Both the position numbers and the translations under genes were made by a program. A DNA stretch of 64,000 bases from Petrolisthes cinctipes (taxonomy: Eukaryota > Arthropoda > Malacostraca > Decapoda > Porcellanidae): contig JAWQEG010001442.1 in NCBI GenBank assembly GCA_033782935.1, positions 22,501-86,500 of the forward strand. Reading direction: 5' to 3'. Positions 34,701 to 44,736 of this stretch are shown one piece after another; the stretch's first letter is position 1; each line of letters starts with the position of its first letter. The notes under the pieces were generated by a model. The model ran no database searches and was not told the DNA's origin. It saw nothing but the letters and a program-made list of their open reading frames with translations.

Positions 34701-35206
34701 ATGAAATTTAACTAAGTTACCCATGTCCAGCACTTAAAAGGTCGCAAATAAAAAATAGATCACGATCTGGTAACATCACTCAAAGTGTGAGCTCGCCTAT
34801 TACAACGTTTATCCACTTTCATATTTGCTTGAGCTCACTTAATACGTACTCGATCAGGCTATTCGAAGCAAGCCTGGATACATACTTTGGATTGCGAGTG
34901 TACAGCCTAAACATACTGAAATATATTCAAAGATAGAAAAGATTAATTTGGCTATAACCCACAAGATAAGGCCACTGATAGATAAGGCTCAAGAAATCTA
35001 CTGGAAACATGTATTTATAAAGTCATGTTAATGTAATACAGTAGGAATGTTTTGTGGTTATGTGTGTTAGGTGAACATAGCTTTTGAAAATTGTCCAACA
35101 TGAAGGGAATAGAAGTAAAGTTACTGTAATTAATTCACTCGAACATACTGACCTCATGACAGTGGGTGAGTGTCAACAACAGAGCAGTCAGCAGTAGTGG
35201 TATCAT
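29538..35206 (-). CDS. Secreted multi-module cysteine-rich protein (five exons; 3' end not found)
   Basis: Exons 35153-35206, 31289-31464, 30821-30936, 30391-30508 and 29538-29821 join in frame through canonical GT/AG sites with matching phases. Exon 1 is a signal peptide (MIPLLLTALLLTLTHCHE). Exon 2 is an acidic propeptide ending SARAVCASGCCTE. Exons 2-5 encode 35 Cys in four modules of roughly 35-45 residues following C-x(3-5)-C-x-x-x-x-G-x-C ... C-x(3-5)-C-x-C-[CF]. Module hallmarks are CEKLGGEC, CGKVDGLC, CWTGGKERGYC and CSKHGGYC. The product is probably extracellular. I do not recognise the family. Defensive, inhibitory or structural roles are all possible. The last exon ends in phase 1, so at least one more exon is expected. 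Confidence 0.75.
29970..30050. repeat. (TA)40 microsatellite
   Basis: A pure AT alternation in intron 4 of the Cys-rich gene. Confidence 0.95.
30391..30508 (-). CDS. Cys-rich gene exon 4 (module 2)
   Basis: Acceptor gtccttctcag|, donor TGCTC|gttagt, 118 nt, eight Cys. It contains CSCGSYCGKVDGLCKRECGC. Confidence 0.8.
30583..30662. repeat. (TA)40 microsatellite
   Basis: A pure AT alternation in intron 3 of the Cys-rich gene. It abuts a dispersed 70-bp repeat (30663-30740) also found at 18056-18125 and 62176-62245. Confidence 0.95.
30663..30740. repeat. Dispersed 70-bp repeat (ATTTGAAGGACTC family)
   Basis: It carries CAATATTTGAAGGACTCGTT and CCAATTTTCTGACTACATCA. Copies lie at 62176-62245 (same orientation) and 18056-18125 (inverse). 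Confidence 0.7.
30821..30936 (-). CDS. Cys-rich gene exon 3 (module 1)
   Basis: Acceptor gttcttcag|, donor TGTCTAA|gtaagt, 116 nt, seven Cys. It contains CEKLGGECYPQ and CGSSGCRCC. Confidence 0.8.
31021..31175. mobile_element. Tc1-like MITE, TA target site
   Basis: Inverted termini of about 33 bp (CAGTCACGAGCACTAATAGG and its inverse) are flanked by TA. It abuts a terminal fragment of the 80-bp-repeat TIR family. No ORF; it lies in intron 2 of the Cys-rich gene. Confidence 0.7.
31289..31464 (-). CDS. Cys-rich gene exon 2 (acidic propeptide)
   Basis: Acceptor accctgcag|, donor GAAGG|gtaagt, 176 nt. It is rich in Glu/Asp/Gln (EPTDELQPMDV, DQEVESQTVEEE) and ends with the first three Cys. Confidence 0.75.
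31580..31905. mobile_element. Tc1-like MITE, free copy
   Basis: The ends AGTCGTGGTCAATAATAATC and GATTATATTTGACCCCGACT are inverted and followed by TA. The interior matches 14875-15108 but has a (GT)n expansion and a local duplication at 31670-31800. It lies in intron 1 of the Cys-rich gene. Confidence 0.7.
32030..33800 (+). mobile_element. PIF/Harbinger element 3, TSD CAG
   Basis: The termini GGGCCGGATCCAC and GTGAATCCGGGCC are imperfect inverses. CAG flanks both ends, and removing the element restores the host string TATCCAGGTCTTG seen in sister copies. Subterminal AAGGGAG motifs are abundant at both ends. Confidence 0.85.
32193..32870 (+). pseudogene. HARBI1-type transposase, broken
   Basis: The first frame (32193-32429) holds ILRLCDELQKLEEL and ends near LSPLIYWF. 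The second (to 32760) holds RLRSFPNVIGTIDCTHVPIK with the first catalytic Asp and YVNRKQYHSINNQVV. A third frame reads NYPGSTHDAFIWNNSHLR with the second Asp. The region with the catalytic Glu is missing. Frame changes near 32430 and 32755 make it non-functional. Confidence 0.8.
33932..34797. mobile_element. TIR element (GGCGAGC family)
   Basis: The ends GGCGAGCCCACACTTT and its inverse (AAAGTGTGAGCTCGCC) bound an AT-rich 866-bp interior without a convincing ORF. The right 280 bp recur at 52553-52565 plus 54030-54292. The target duplication is ambiguous (TA or longer). Confidence 0.65.
35153..35206 (-). CDS. Cys-rich gene exon 1 (signal peptide)
   Basis: ATG at 35206-35204 opens 18 codons ending CATGAG|gtcagt, phase 0. 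The hydrophobic core LLLTALLLTL is a clear signal peptide. Confidence 0.8.
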
Positions 35207-35236
35207 TGTTGGTTGGTCGTGATAGTCCTGGCTGGC

Positions 35237-35245
35237 CTTTATATA
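35237..35245 (-). promoter_or_regulatory. TATA box of the Cys-rich gene
   Basis: TATATAAAG on minus lies about 31-39 bases before the start codon. A start site about 30 bases downstream would leave a leader of only 10-15 nt. Confidence 0.6.
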
Positions 35246-35383
35246 AATCTTCCCAATATCTGTAGTATAATTATATAAGGAGGTTCGTTAATTTTGCATA
35301 AGGAGTCTCACAGCCTATAATATTATACGACACTAGTAAATATTTCTCCGTTTAATTAATGTGGATTCTCTTCTCAGACCTGC

Positions 35384-35672
35384 TATATTCTGTTCAAAAT
35401 TTATGTTCCACTGGCCTCTTATGCTTAGATAGAAATAGATAGATAGATAGATTGATAGAAATAGATAGATTGATAGAAATAGAGATAGATAGAAAGAGAT
35501 AGATAGAGATAGATAGATAGAAATAGAAATAGATAGATTGATAGAGATAGATAGATAGAAATAGATAGATAGATAGATTGATAGAGATAGATAGATAGAT
35601 AGTAATAGATAGAAATAAATAAACAGATAGATAGATAGAGGCCAATGGAACACAAATCTTGAACAGAGTATA
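35384..35672. repeat. GATA microsatellite between 35-bp inverted repeats
   Basis: TATATTCTGTTCAAAATTTA through GGCCTC at 35384-35418 is inverted at 35638-35672. About 220 bp of GATA/GAAATA repeats lie between. It could be a small TIR element whose core has become a microsatellite. Confidence 0.7.
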
Positions 35673-36178
35673 GTCACACATCATCATCTGTATTCACCAA
35701 ACTTTTAACAAGAGAACGTTAATAATAAAACAGAACTGGAAGAACTCAGTATATAATAGTGTCTCACGTCATTACAACAACACAAGGCAGTCACAGAGTA
35801 TAGTCACACATCATCATCTGTATTCACCAAACTTTTAACAAGAGAACGTTAATAATAAAACAGAACTGGAAGAACTCAGTATATAATAGTGTCTCACGTC
35901 ATTACAACAACACAAGGCAGTCACAGAGTATAGTCACACATCATCATCTGTATTCACCAAACTTTTAACAAGAGAACGTTAATAATAAAACAGAACTGGA
36001 AGAACTCAGTATATAATAGTGTCTCACGTCATTACAACAACACAAGGCAGTCACAGAGTATAGTCACACATCATCATCTGTATTCACCAAACTTTTAACA
36101 AGAGAACGTTAATAATAAAACAGAACTGGAAGAACTCAGTATATAATAGTGTCTCACGTCATTACAACAACACAAGGC
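35671..36178. repeat. 130-bp tandem repeat, four copies, essentially identical
   Basis: TAGTCACACATCATCATCTG recurs at 35671, 35801, 35931 and 36061, with the intervening sequence identical by eye. It lies about 0.5-1.0 kb upstream of the Cys-rich gene promoter. Confidence 0.92.
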
Positions 36179-36209
36179 AAACCTTAATTGTCGGCTTATG
36201 GTTAAGTTA

Positions 36210-36392
36210 CACCCGTAGTTTTATAAAATTTGAGGGTCCTTACTGGAGCGCTATGAATTCTCCAAACTACTCCGGGCAACAACAGATTACCTATTAGAAA
36301 TACTGACGGGCTCTGTCGCCTGGATTATTTTGGAGGATTCATAGACCTCCAGATAATAAGGGCCCTCAAATTTTTTAATACTACGGGCCTAA
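36210..36392. mobile_element. MITE, about 180 bp
   Basis: CCGTAGTTTTATAAAATTTG, GGGTCCTT and GAATTCTCCAAA on the left are inverted on the right as TTTGGAGGATTC, AAGGGCCC and CAAATTTTTTAATACTACGG. The core resembles the GATTCCTCCAAA family. Confidence 0.65.
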
Positions 36393-38250
36393 ATAATTCC
36401 TTTTGTAGTATTCTATAATTTAAAACGCTTGTCCACACTAGGATACATTGTCGTGAAACATTGATTTGCAACCTGTTTGCAGACAGATTTCAGGGCGTGA
36501 TTTGTTCCCCATTCATGACACATGATAAAAGACAACAGTGGCAGGAAAAGTGTTTATCTAAGTACAGTTCAACATTTAGTGTGTGTATAATATAGTCTAA
36601 TAGGATGTACACTCAAAAAGGTGAATGCTGCTAACACTAAAAAGATTATTGAACATAAAGTAACAAGTCAGTGATATCATACCTGAAGTAAATACGAGAT
36701 GTGAAGTTAAATCTCTGATGTCTTTCCGTGAAGAGAGTGAAGACTCGATGCCACTTCAGTGGCTTATAAAGGATGCTTGATTGCTTGACATCTAGTTGCC
36801 AAGATATATTTGAATTTTTATTTATGTATTTTGTCCCTCTCTTATCGATAGGGAAGGATGGTAAACATGTTGAGAGGGAACACTACGAATATCTCTAAGG
36901 AAGAATATGTAATGCCTATACAGAAACAATGACTACAAAGTAGGAAGGATGAATTGGTTGACAACTAATGTGGCAGGTAACACCACCAAGTCTGGAAGAA
37001 CACGTGTAATAGAAGGACGGGAGGGGGAGAGACAGGGGTGTGCCAACTCACACACACATGCACATGCCAATCACAGCAGACCTATCGAAGTGTCTTAGGA
37101 AATGTAAACCAATCATAATCTAGTATTTCGAAGAGCAGTCTGAGCGGATAACAGACATTATTAATAAACAAACATTTAATGATGGGACAAATGACATAAC
37201 AACCAAAATATAGACAATATATATAATTGACTAGGAACATTTACCATGATTTCAACATCTTAATAAATGTAATTGTTAACATTGATTTTTGTTACAATAT
37301 TAATTAAATATCTAAGGTGTTCATATAAAATAAAGTAGTTATTGGGTTCTGATACACATGCAAAAAAATATATATATATTATGTTATTAGGCTACATGGA
37401 GATGGCCAAGAGGTTCCGATCATAAAATTAATGTTTATTTTTGTAATAAATCGTATATAGCCATTATATGGTAATAATAGCTGCATTAATTTGCCCCATA
37501 TGATATAATTATGTAACCTATATACATATGAGTAAACTATTTAAGTGCTACAAAATCAAAATCATCATTACCAATATAGACCTAACCTACTTCAGTCGGC
37601 ATTATTGTTTGGTTAGATCTGAAAGTGATTGACTCAGCAAGAATCAAATTGTTTTGATATTTTATACTACAAAATTATCGATTACATATAATTATATTAA
37701 ATGGTTCACACTGATATAGCCATTATTACCTTATTTTGGCTATAATACACAATATTATTTTCACGAAGCCACAATCACGAGCGCAAACTCTTGTAAGAGT
37801 TGGTTATTATATAACACATATTATACAGCAGTGGCCAATATATATTGTAAAGGGGCAAGTGTTTAATAAATATACATATACGTCCGGTATAATATCAAAA
37901 TATACTCAGTTCAAATAGGCATGAAATTAAATTAGTTACATGACGTGAACTGCAACGAGTGGGGAGCTATAAGAATTGGTTATCATGTATGTACCATATA
38001 TACCTCCACGAGTCCATATATAATTAATTTTCTTTATTCTATCATAGCTTGCTACTCATTATTTATATTCTATGGCAACCATTACTCTCTTAACAAAGTA
38101 TTGAGGTAGTATTACATCTAATTAGGAGTGAAGAGTTATCTGAGCCTATCATTCACCACCGACATATTGTTGTTTTTATTCATCAAAAGTTGCCTTTCCA
38201 TGGATACGGCTGCTCCGACCCAGCCGTTGCTCAAAGGCGCTAATACCAAG
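36393..38250. other. AT-rich intergenic DNA
   Basis: I see no gene. At 36690-36775 a TATA-like TTATAAAG and, on minus, a CTTCAG|gtatga junction could mark an untranslated first exon, but no ORF supports it. The rest to 38150 is AT-rich with no recognisable structure. Confidence 0.35.
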
Positions 38251-38477
38251 GAGGTTGTATAGGTTGTATACTACCTCCATGGCTAATACCAATTATTTCC
38301 AATATGGCCGCGCCCAGGGAAAGTTTTGAGTATACGTCGTTTGGGAAAAGGTGAGATCGAAAGGCGCTTTCGGAACAAAAGGCGCCTTTGCACGCTTTGA
38401 GTATCCGGCCCCAGGGCTGGTTCTGGGCATAGGCGACACAGACGGCTACCTAGGGCGCCAAATTACAATCTTATGTA

Positions 38478-38814
38478 CAGTTGGACACATGAATGGGTGG
38501 TACAGCCCAAGTGAAAGATGGTCAGTTTCTGCCAATATCAGAGGTTCCTTAGTGCTAAATAGGAGACATTAGGGGCAGAAGTCAGTATTGAGGATGGTAA
38601 TAAAAAGCAACTACCTCATAATAGACACTGGTTAGGTTAAGTTAGGTTAGGTTAGGTTAGGTTAGGTTAGGTTGGTAAATAGGAGGGGCAGAAGTCAGTA
38701 TTGAGGATGGTAATAAAAAGCAACTACCTCATAATTATAATAGACACTATTGTTACTGAAATGGGACATAGTATCTTTCACCTGGGCTGTACCACCCATT
38801 CATGTGTTCAACTG
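38478..38814. mobile_element. Tc1-like MITE (CAGTTGGACAC family), copy with telomere-repeat insert
   Basis: Same termini and TA flanks as 7550-7764. A 72-bp internal segment is duplicated on both sides of a GGTTA tract (38630-38674). Confidence 0.8.
38630..38674. repeat. Interstitial telomere-type (TTAGG)n tract
   Basis: About nine GGTTA units, one with GTTAA. TTAGG is the ancestral arthropod telomere motif. Confidence 0.85.
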
Positions 38815-39025
38815 TACTTGTGAACCAGTGGACGGGATTGTTATAAACAAAATAATGGGAAATGTGGTGAGACAAATGAACAGATTTACTGAAACAAATA
38901 GACTTAGTAATATTTGGGGGATTAAAGAAACTATTCGTGTTCATAGATTTAACCATTGTAAAAAGATTAATTTAATTAATAAATTATAATATAAGTAGAA
39001 CGAGATCGTTAATAAGATTGCCGGA

Positions 39026-39495
39026 ATAGTTAAGGGGGTCCGGTAATAGGGGGACAGGCTTGGGGGGGGGTTAGGGGGGTGCGGAAGTAGGGGACAGGCT
39101 TGGGGTGGGTGGGTTTTAAGGGGGTGCGGGAGTAGGGGACAGGCTTGGGGGGGTGCGGGAGTAGGGGACAGGCTTGGGGGGGTTAGGGGGGTGCGGGAGT
39201 AGGGGACAGGCTTGGGGTGGGTGGGTTTTAGGGGGGTGCTGGAGTATGGGGCAGGCTTGGGGGGGTGCGGGAGTAGGGGACAGGCTTGAGGGGGTTTAGG
39301 GGTGTGTGGGAGGAGGGGACAGGCTTTCTACCCACCCCAAGCCTGTCCCCCTATTTCCGCACCCCCCTAACCCCCCCCCAAGCCTGTCCCCTACTCCCGC
39401 ACCCCTTAACCCCCCCCCCCAAGCCTGTCCCCTACTCCCGCACCCCCTTAACCCCCCCCAAACTAGTCCCCTACTCCCGCACCCCCTTAATGGCC
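39026..39495. mobile_element. G-rich palindromic minisatellite, TTAA at both edges
   Basis: The G-rich half (39030-39325) turns at AGGCTTTCTACCCACCCC into a C-rich half (to 39490). The edges are GTTAAGGGGGT and CCCCCTTAATG. Confidence 0.8.
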
Positions 39496-40479
39496 GTGGC
39501 AATGCAACGTCAGCAACAACACACGTACACTGGCTCAATAAAGTGTGGCACAGGTTGGGTCCGATGGTTCTGTAAATGATCGCTACAGCTCATGATAAAA
39601 CAAGCTCCTTTTCAGTAGCCATCGTCTTAAGTGTCAGAATGTTTCACGAGGGAAATGCGCGATACTTTTTTGATCGAGTGTACACCTGTGGCAGATTAAT
39701 AAATTAAAACAAGTTGATATTTGACAAGCTGTAAGTCTTGGTTCACGTCAGAGTTTTTTTCAGACGTCAGGAGGAGGACATTTTTGGATAGACTCACACA
39801 CACTTGTCTAGGCTGTGTGTGTGTGTGTGTGTATGTGCATGTGTGCATGTGTGTGTATGTGCGTGTGTGTAAGTGTGCATGTGTGTGTGTGTGTGGTTGT
39901 AGACATTGGATTCTCATGAGCCCGCCCCAAAAAAAATTGTCTAGGCTTTACGATCGCAATGAGAAAGTTTTGGGTTTGTTTTTTTAGTTATTAAAGCTGC
40001 AGGTGTGTGCTGCTTGGTAAGAAATGTTTTTGTTTAGAAAAATAATTCATAAAATTAATATCTTTTTGTAATAATTATTGCTCATTTTTACAGGAATATT
40101 CCACTGGTCTGGTCTGGCCACAATTTAGATCCATGTTTTCACTTCTAAACTTCAGATTTTGTTCTTATAGTTTCCGACTCCATCATGATGAATTTATTAA
40201 TTTGGAGATACTGTTCCACATTCTCTGGACCACTCATGTCCACCATTAATAATACTGACACAAATTGTTTGTGTCAACCCTACATGTTGCCTACCACCGT
40301 TCTAACAAATCCCATTTATTTCTGTGGTGTGATTTATTAATAATTATATTCCATTAACTGTGTGGGAGGAGAAGTACTACTGTTGTCTAATGATAGTTAA
40401 CTATTATGACGAGTGTAATAAGGCACTCCATATGTACCAAAAGTGTGTTACCCGCTTAATGGGAGAATTCACTTTTGGT
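39496..40479. other. Intergenic DNA with a GT microsatellite
   Basis: (GT)n with interruptions at 39813-39900. Otherwise no gene or recognisable element. Confidence 0.5.
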
Positions 40480-40595
40480 ACATTGGAGTGCCTTGATTCC
40501 TCCAAACTATGCCAGCAGGAAACAGGACCAGAAGAGCAAAAATAATGGTATCCTGTTGCTTGGAATAGTTTGGAGGAATCAGTTACTCCAGAATT
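40480..40595. mobile_element. Short TIR element (GATTCCTCCAAA family)
   Basis: TTGATTCCTCCAAACTATGC and GGAATAGTTTGGAGGAATCA are inverted ends. Confidence 0.6.
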
Positions 40596-40768
40596 ACCAA
40601 CACAAAACTTCCCCCTTAAACATATGTTCAACCATCAGAAAAACTGGCAATGTTGCAGGTGACAATAAGAAAAAGTGGCGATAAATTTAATAATTTATGA
40701 TATTGAAAGGACACGTGCTGCCTTGTGTTGCTACCCAGGATGAACAGATTCTAGGATACACAATACAG

Positions 40769-40774
40769 TTTATT
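40769..40774 (-). terminator. Polyadenylation signal AATAAA
   Basis: It lies about 20 bases downstream of the stop codon of the candidate terminal exon. Confidence 0.4.
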
Positions 40775-40794
40775 GGTAGTAATGTACATGTAGG

Positions 40795-41044
40795 TTACAC
40801 ACAATATGGTAATATACTGGTGTGTTGTGTCATAGTCACTGTAGGAGAGTTGGCTGGAGGTTGGAGGTTACTTGTGTCATCAGTACGGGAACACAGGTAG
40901 ACATAGGGCAGCTGGGTGGTGGTGTGACAGGCTGGACAATGGTGGACACGGACCTTGTTCTTCTGGTGTTGGTGTTGGAGGGAGTGTTCTAGCAGGGCAG
41001 GACACTTCCTTATATTTGGTTCAAGCCTGGGTGTGGAGGCTTGG
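40795..41044 (-). CDS. Candidate terminal exon of an unrecognised gene
   Basis: After the acceptor ATACCTACTTCCAG| on minus, 82 codons stay open to TAA at 40797-40795. An AATAAA signal (plus TTTATT at 40769-40774) follows within 25 bases. The peptide contains KCPALLEHSL and HHCPACHTTTQLPYVYLC, with paired Cys and His that could bind metal. Composition is not obviously repetitive. No upstream exon is certain, though the duplicated 48-nt exons at 41387-41571 match its phase. I do not recognise the family. Confidence 0.35.
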
Positions 41045-41373
41045 CTGGAAGTAGGTATGGTCCCAGGGGCAGCTTAGGTCTGCTTGGGTCAAGGATTAAC
41101 TACCTGGCCGGCTAAGAATAGATTCAGGATCTAGGAGTGGTATACCTAGCCATACAGGAGTGGCCATATGTGTGTCATTCAAAGAGTGGCCACTACAATA
41201 TACTGAAGGCTACCTCCAGTGTGGAGATGAAGGCCTCGTATATGTATGTATGTATGTATGTATGATATACTGACACACACACTCGGATACATCTATATAA
41301 TAATTATAATCCTGTGAGAAGATAAACATTATTCCTTATTCTAATCTTTATCCTTTAGACAAGCAGTATGATA

Positions 41374-41648
41374 ACATTACCATTACCTATGACAGTTTCC
41401 AATAATAGTAGTAACAAGACCAATGACTCTATTACTGTAACAAGAAAGACCACTCTTATGGAAGTTTTGGTGGTGGTGGTTAGGCTCTGGTAATGGGTAC
41501 AGTAGAGTCAACATTACCATTACCTATGACAGTTTCCAATAATAGTAGTAACAAGACCAAGGACTCTATTACTGTAACAAGAAAGAACACTCTTATGGAA
41601 GTTTTGGTGGTGGTGGTTAGGCTCTGGTAATGGGTACAGTAGAGTCAC
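41374..41648. repeat. 137-bp tandem duplication containing a possible 48-nt exon
   Basis: Two units start ACATTACCATTACC. On minus each contains TTTCTTGTTACAG| then 48 nt ending GTCATAG|gtaatgg (41387-41434 and 41524-41571). The 48 nt are open as NRVIGLVTTIIGNCH (one residue differs between copies) and end in the phase needed by the exon at 40795-41044. Confidence 0.6.
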
Positions 41649-41933
41649 CAAGTGGTTGATAGGAATCACTAACACTTGCCACATTTACTTAAACAGAAGT
41701 GGTGTACATTTTTAGTTTGGTTTGTTATATAGTTGATGTAGTAGTAGTGATGAAAAGTCAAATATTAGCATATAGCCAATTCCTCTAATCATATATTTGT
41801 TTTTCTTTTTTTAAACACAAATATAGTTTTTCTTTGTTTTCAGTCAAAATGATCTATCATTGATTTTCAAAAAATTTATGTATGAAAAAAATATATATAC
41901 ATAAATATAAATACACTAGGACCTTTTTTTGAA

Positions 41934-42093
<160 letters not shown>

Positions 42094-42457
42094 ACAATAT
42101 TTATCATAGATTTTGAAAAATTGAAACATATATTTTAATTTTTATTATTATTATAATTATTTTTTTACAAGTATTATTATTGAACATAGTACATTTTAAT
42201 TGACTTATTCTAAACATAATTTCAATACATAAAACTCTCATTTTACACGAATATTAAGTGTGTGTAATAAAAGTGTGTACAGAAAACCCTCATTGTACAC
42301 TACACTGATATTGTGTGTGTGTGTGTATGTGTGTGTGTGTGTGTAATGTTGTGTACAATAAGTGTTTACAGTACATACATTCATTACACACACTACATTA
42401 CACACACATAATACCAGTGTAAAATGTATACACTTAATTGTATACAATATTTATTCC

Positions 42458-42458
42458 C

Positions 42459-42500
<42 letters not shown>

Positions 42501-42875
42501 CCTGCTAACACCCCTTTCGAGTTGGTACACACACACACACACATACACACAGTTCCTGCTAATACCTCCCCTTTCGAGTTGGTACACACACACACACACA
42601 CATATAAACACACACACACACACACAGTTCCTGCTAATACCTCCCTTTTCGAGTTGGTACACACACACACACACACACACATATAAACACACACACACAC
42701 ACAGTTCCTGCTAACACCTCCCCTTTCGAGTTGGTACACACACACACACACACACAGTTCCTGCTAACACCTCCCCTTTCGAGTTGGTACACACACACAC
42801 ACACATATAAACACACACACACACACAGTTCCTGCTAACACCTCCCCTTTCGAGTTGGTACACACACACACCGTC
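42458..42875. repeat. CA-linked minisatellite, six units
   Basis: Units alternate (CA)n with AGTTCCTGCTAACACCTCCC and TTTCGAGTTGGTACAC. A diverged version lies at 48076-48425. Confidence 0.9.
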
Positions 42876-43237
42876 ACTCGTGAGAGTCAGACGTGTCACG
42901 GTATAATAACTATAGAGAGGTATACGCATGGGAGCCTTAAAATCATTGCCCGAGAGGGAAGTCTTCTAAAACGCTCAAAACATAGATGGGTTGTGACGTC
43001 ACGTAGTAAAGCTACTATCTCTGTGCTCGGTAGTCTCTTTGCCCAATAAATGATAAATAAGTAATTATAAGACATCCTTCTCGACATTAGTAGGTAGGAG
43101 TTGAAGATATATAGTGACTTATTATTTAAGTTTGGCATTTCATACCGACACATTGAATTCGAAAGGAAATATTAGGGACAATGTTAGCAGATAGATGTGG
43201 GTCACGGACAGTGGTAGTGGATTCGTCAACCTTATTA

Positions 43238-43442
43238 AGGCCTCCATAGACTATCATTCATGCCTGAGCAAACTAGGTGACTGTGCAATCATTTAAATTT
43301 GCCACACACGTGTGATTGACCAAAGAGCTCGTTAGATATGGTTCAGTCATTTGAGCAAACCATCAATCACACCCACACACGACGTTTATGCCTGCACAAC
43401 CACCCAGTTTGTACAGGCATGATTGATAGTCTATGGAGGCCT
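43238..43442. mobile_element. Harbinger-type MITE, TSD TTA
   Basis: The termini AGGCCTCCATAGACTATCAT and its inverse (30 bp) are flanked by TTA. It is 205 bp with no ORF. Confidence 0.8.
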
Positions 43443-43890
43443 TTATGCTAATACAGTAATTAATGTTGTTATACTGCTATCAGCCCAGGGTTCTGCTGGA
43501 ATGGGCTGCAAAGAAGTCTGCAAAGCTTAACAATTCATTTGTTTATTACCATTATTTTTCTGTTGATCTCATAAATTTGGGTACATAGTATTTCCTCTTC
43601 TAGATTTTTACATCAAAATCTAAAATTAATAATGATCTCCCTAACTAACTTCTACTTCACACTGACACCCTTTTGGGTATAGGCTAGGCTACTATATCAT
43701 CTCCCATCCTATGCTAGTGAGCAAACCACCTCTAAGTATTTCTTTTAATAAAAAATCCTGTAGCCTTCTCCACCCAAGTTATTATGGCATTTCATGCTTT
43801 CTCTCTAATCCATATTATAAGAAATAGCATATTTTCTTTTCAAACCGTTTATTAAAGTATTGGAAAAGGATGTAACAAAGGCTGAAATTA
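43443..43890. other. AT-rich spacer
   Basis: I see no gene or repeat structure between the MITE and the reverse-transcriptase fragment. Confidence 0.4.
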
Positions 43891-44490
43891 CATTTTATTC
43901 TCATAATATAGCATACAATACATCCATGACATTCAAACAACACATCACGACCATCAAAAACAAATGCATGCAAAGACTTAAAGCCCTCAGATCACTTGCC
44001 AGCACAACATTTGGACACAATAAAGAAACCACAACCACAGTATACAAACAATATATTCGATCAGTGATGGATTATGCAAGCCCTGCCAGGGCCTCAAACC
44101 TCACTGAGACTCATCACAACACCCTACAGACCATACAGAATAAAGCCCTAAAGACAATCACAGGCTGCACAGCTACCATACCGACAGACCACTTACACCA
44201 TGAAACCAAAGTCCTCAAAATCAAGGATCACCTTGACATGAGAGGCACACAAACACTTGCTGCAGCCTCCACAAACCCACACCATCCACTACACTACATG
44301 GCACAACACCCACATATGCCAAGGAACATCAAAACAACACCCAGTACACAATACCATACACAAATACTATCATCTCTTACACCCTGCCCACCCCAAACCA
44401 ATCTCCAGAAACATATCCATACTCAAATCACTCATCAGTCCATCCAAACACTCAAAAACAACACCCAGCTGCATGCACCACCTCCTGATA
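43890..44490 (+). pseudogene. Non-LTR reverse transcriptase, C-terminal fragment
   Basis: One frame encodes TSMTFKQHITTIKNKCMQRL, TVYKQYIRSVMDYASPA, TIQNKALKTITGCT and NNTQLHAPPPDIS, the typical post-catalytic part of a jockey-group reverse transcriptase. Endonuclease and catalytic YxDD regions are absent. The open frame continues past about 44490 by chance. Confidence 0.75.
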
Positions 44491-44491
44491 T

Positions 44492-44573
44492 TTCTGGGGA
44501 ATTTATGATATTTCAGATTGCTGGTTTTGGCAGGTGTGCAGCCATATACTGCACATATTCTTGGTTTCCACAT
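44492..44573 (-). pseudogene. THAP-like N-terminal fragment
   Basis: ATG at 44573-44571 opens MWKPRICAVYGCTPAKTSNL, then KYHKFPRN. C-x4-C followed by an H-x-F-P motif is how THAP zinc fingers begin. The rest of the domain (C-x2-H) is not seen; the sequence runs into the reverse-transcriptase fragment. It could be a first exon or a truncated transposon gene. A TGACGTCA site lies upstream at about 44682-44691. Confidence 0.4.
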
Positions 44574-44736
44574 AAGGCACAGATGAGTCAATATATATAT
44601 AAATTAAGGCAAAAACGGGTCAAAAACGCAGAGCTATCACATCTACCACACCAATACAACCGAGGATGTTTACTTGACTACGTGACGTCACAACAGGGTC
44701 TGAGAAAGCCCGCGGTTCCAATAATATCCGCCATGC

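Larger units (their letters stand above)
31999..34904. mobile_element. TIR element with internal 80-bp repeats, copy 3, twice interrupted
   Basis: It starts TGCACTCGCAATCCAAAATT and ends TTTGGATTGCGAGTG. Harbinger 3 (32030-33800) splits the first unit and a second element (about 33932-34797) splits a later one. All lie in intron 1 of the Cys-rich gene. Confidence 0.8.

Noticed and set aside
35671..36178. CRISPR-like array
   Set aside because: The units are contiguous 130-bp repeats without unique spacers, and the DNA is eukaryotic. The same holds for the 80-bp arrays at 26955 and 28987.
38750..38989. 79-codon frame
   Set aside because: It starts in the MITE terminal repeat and runs into unrelated DNA.
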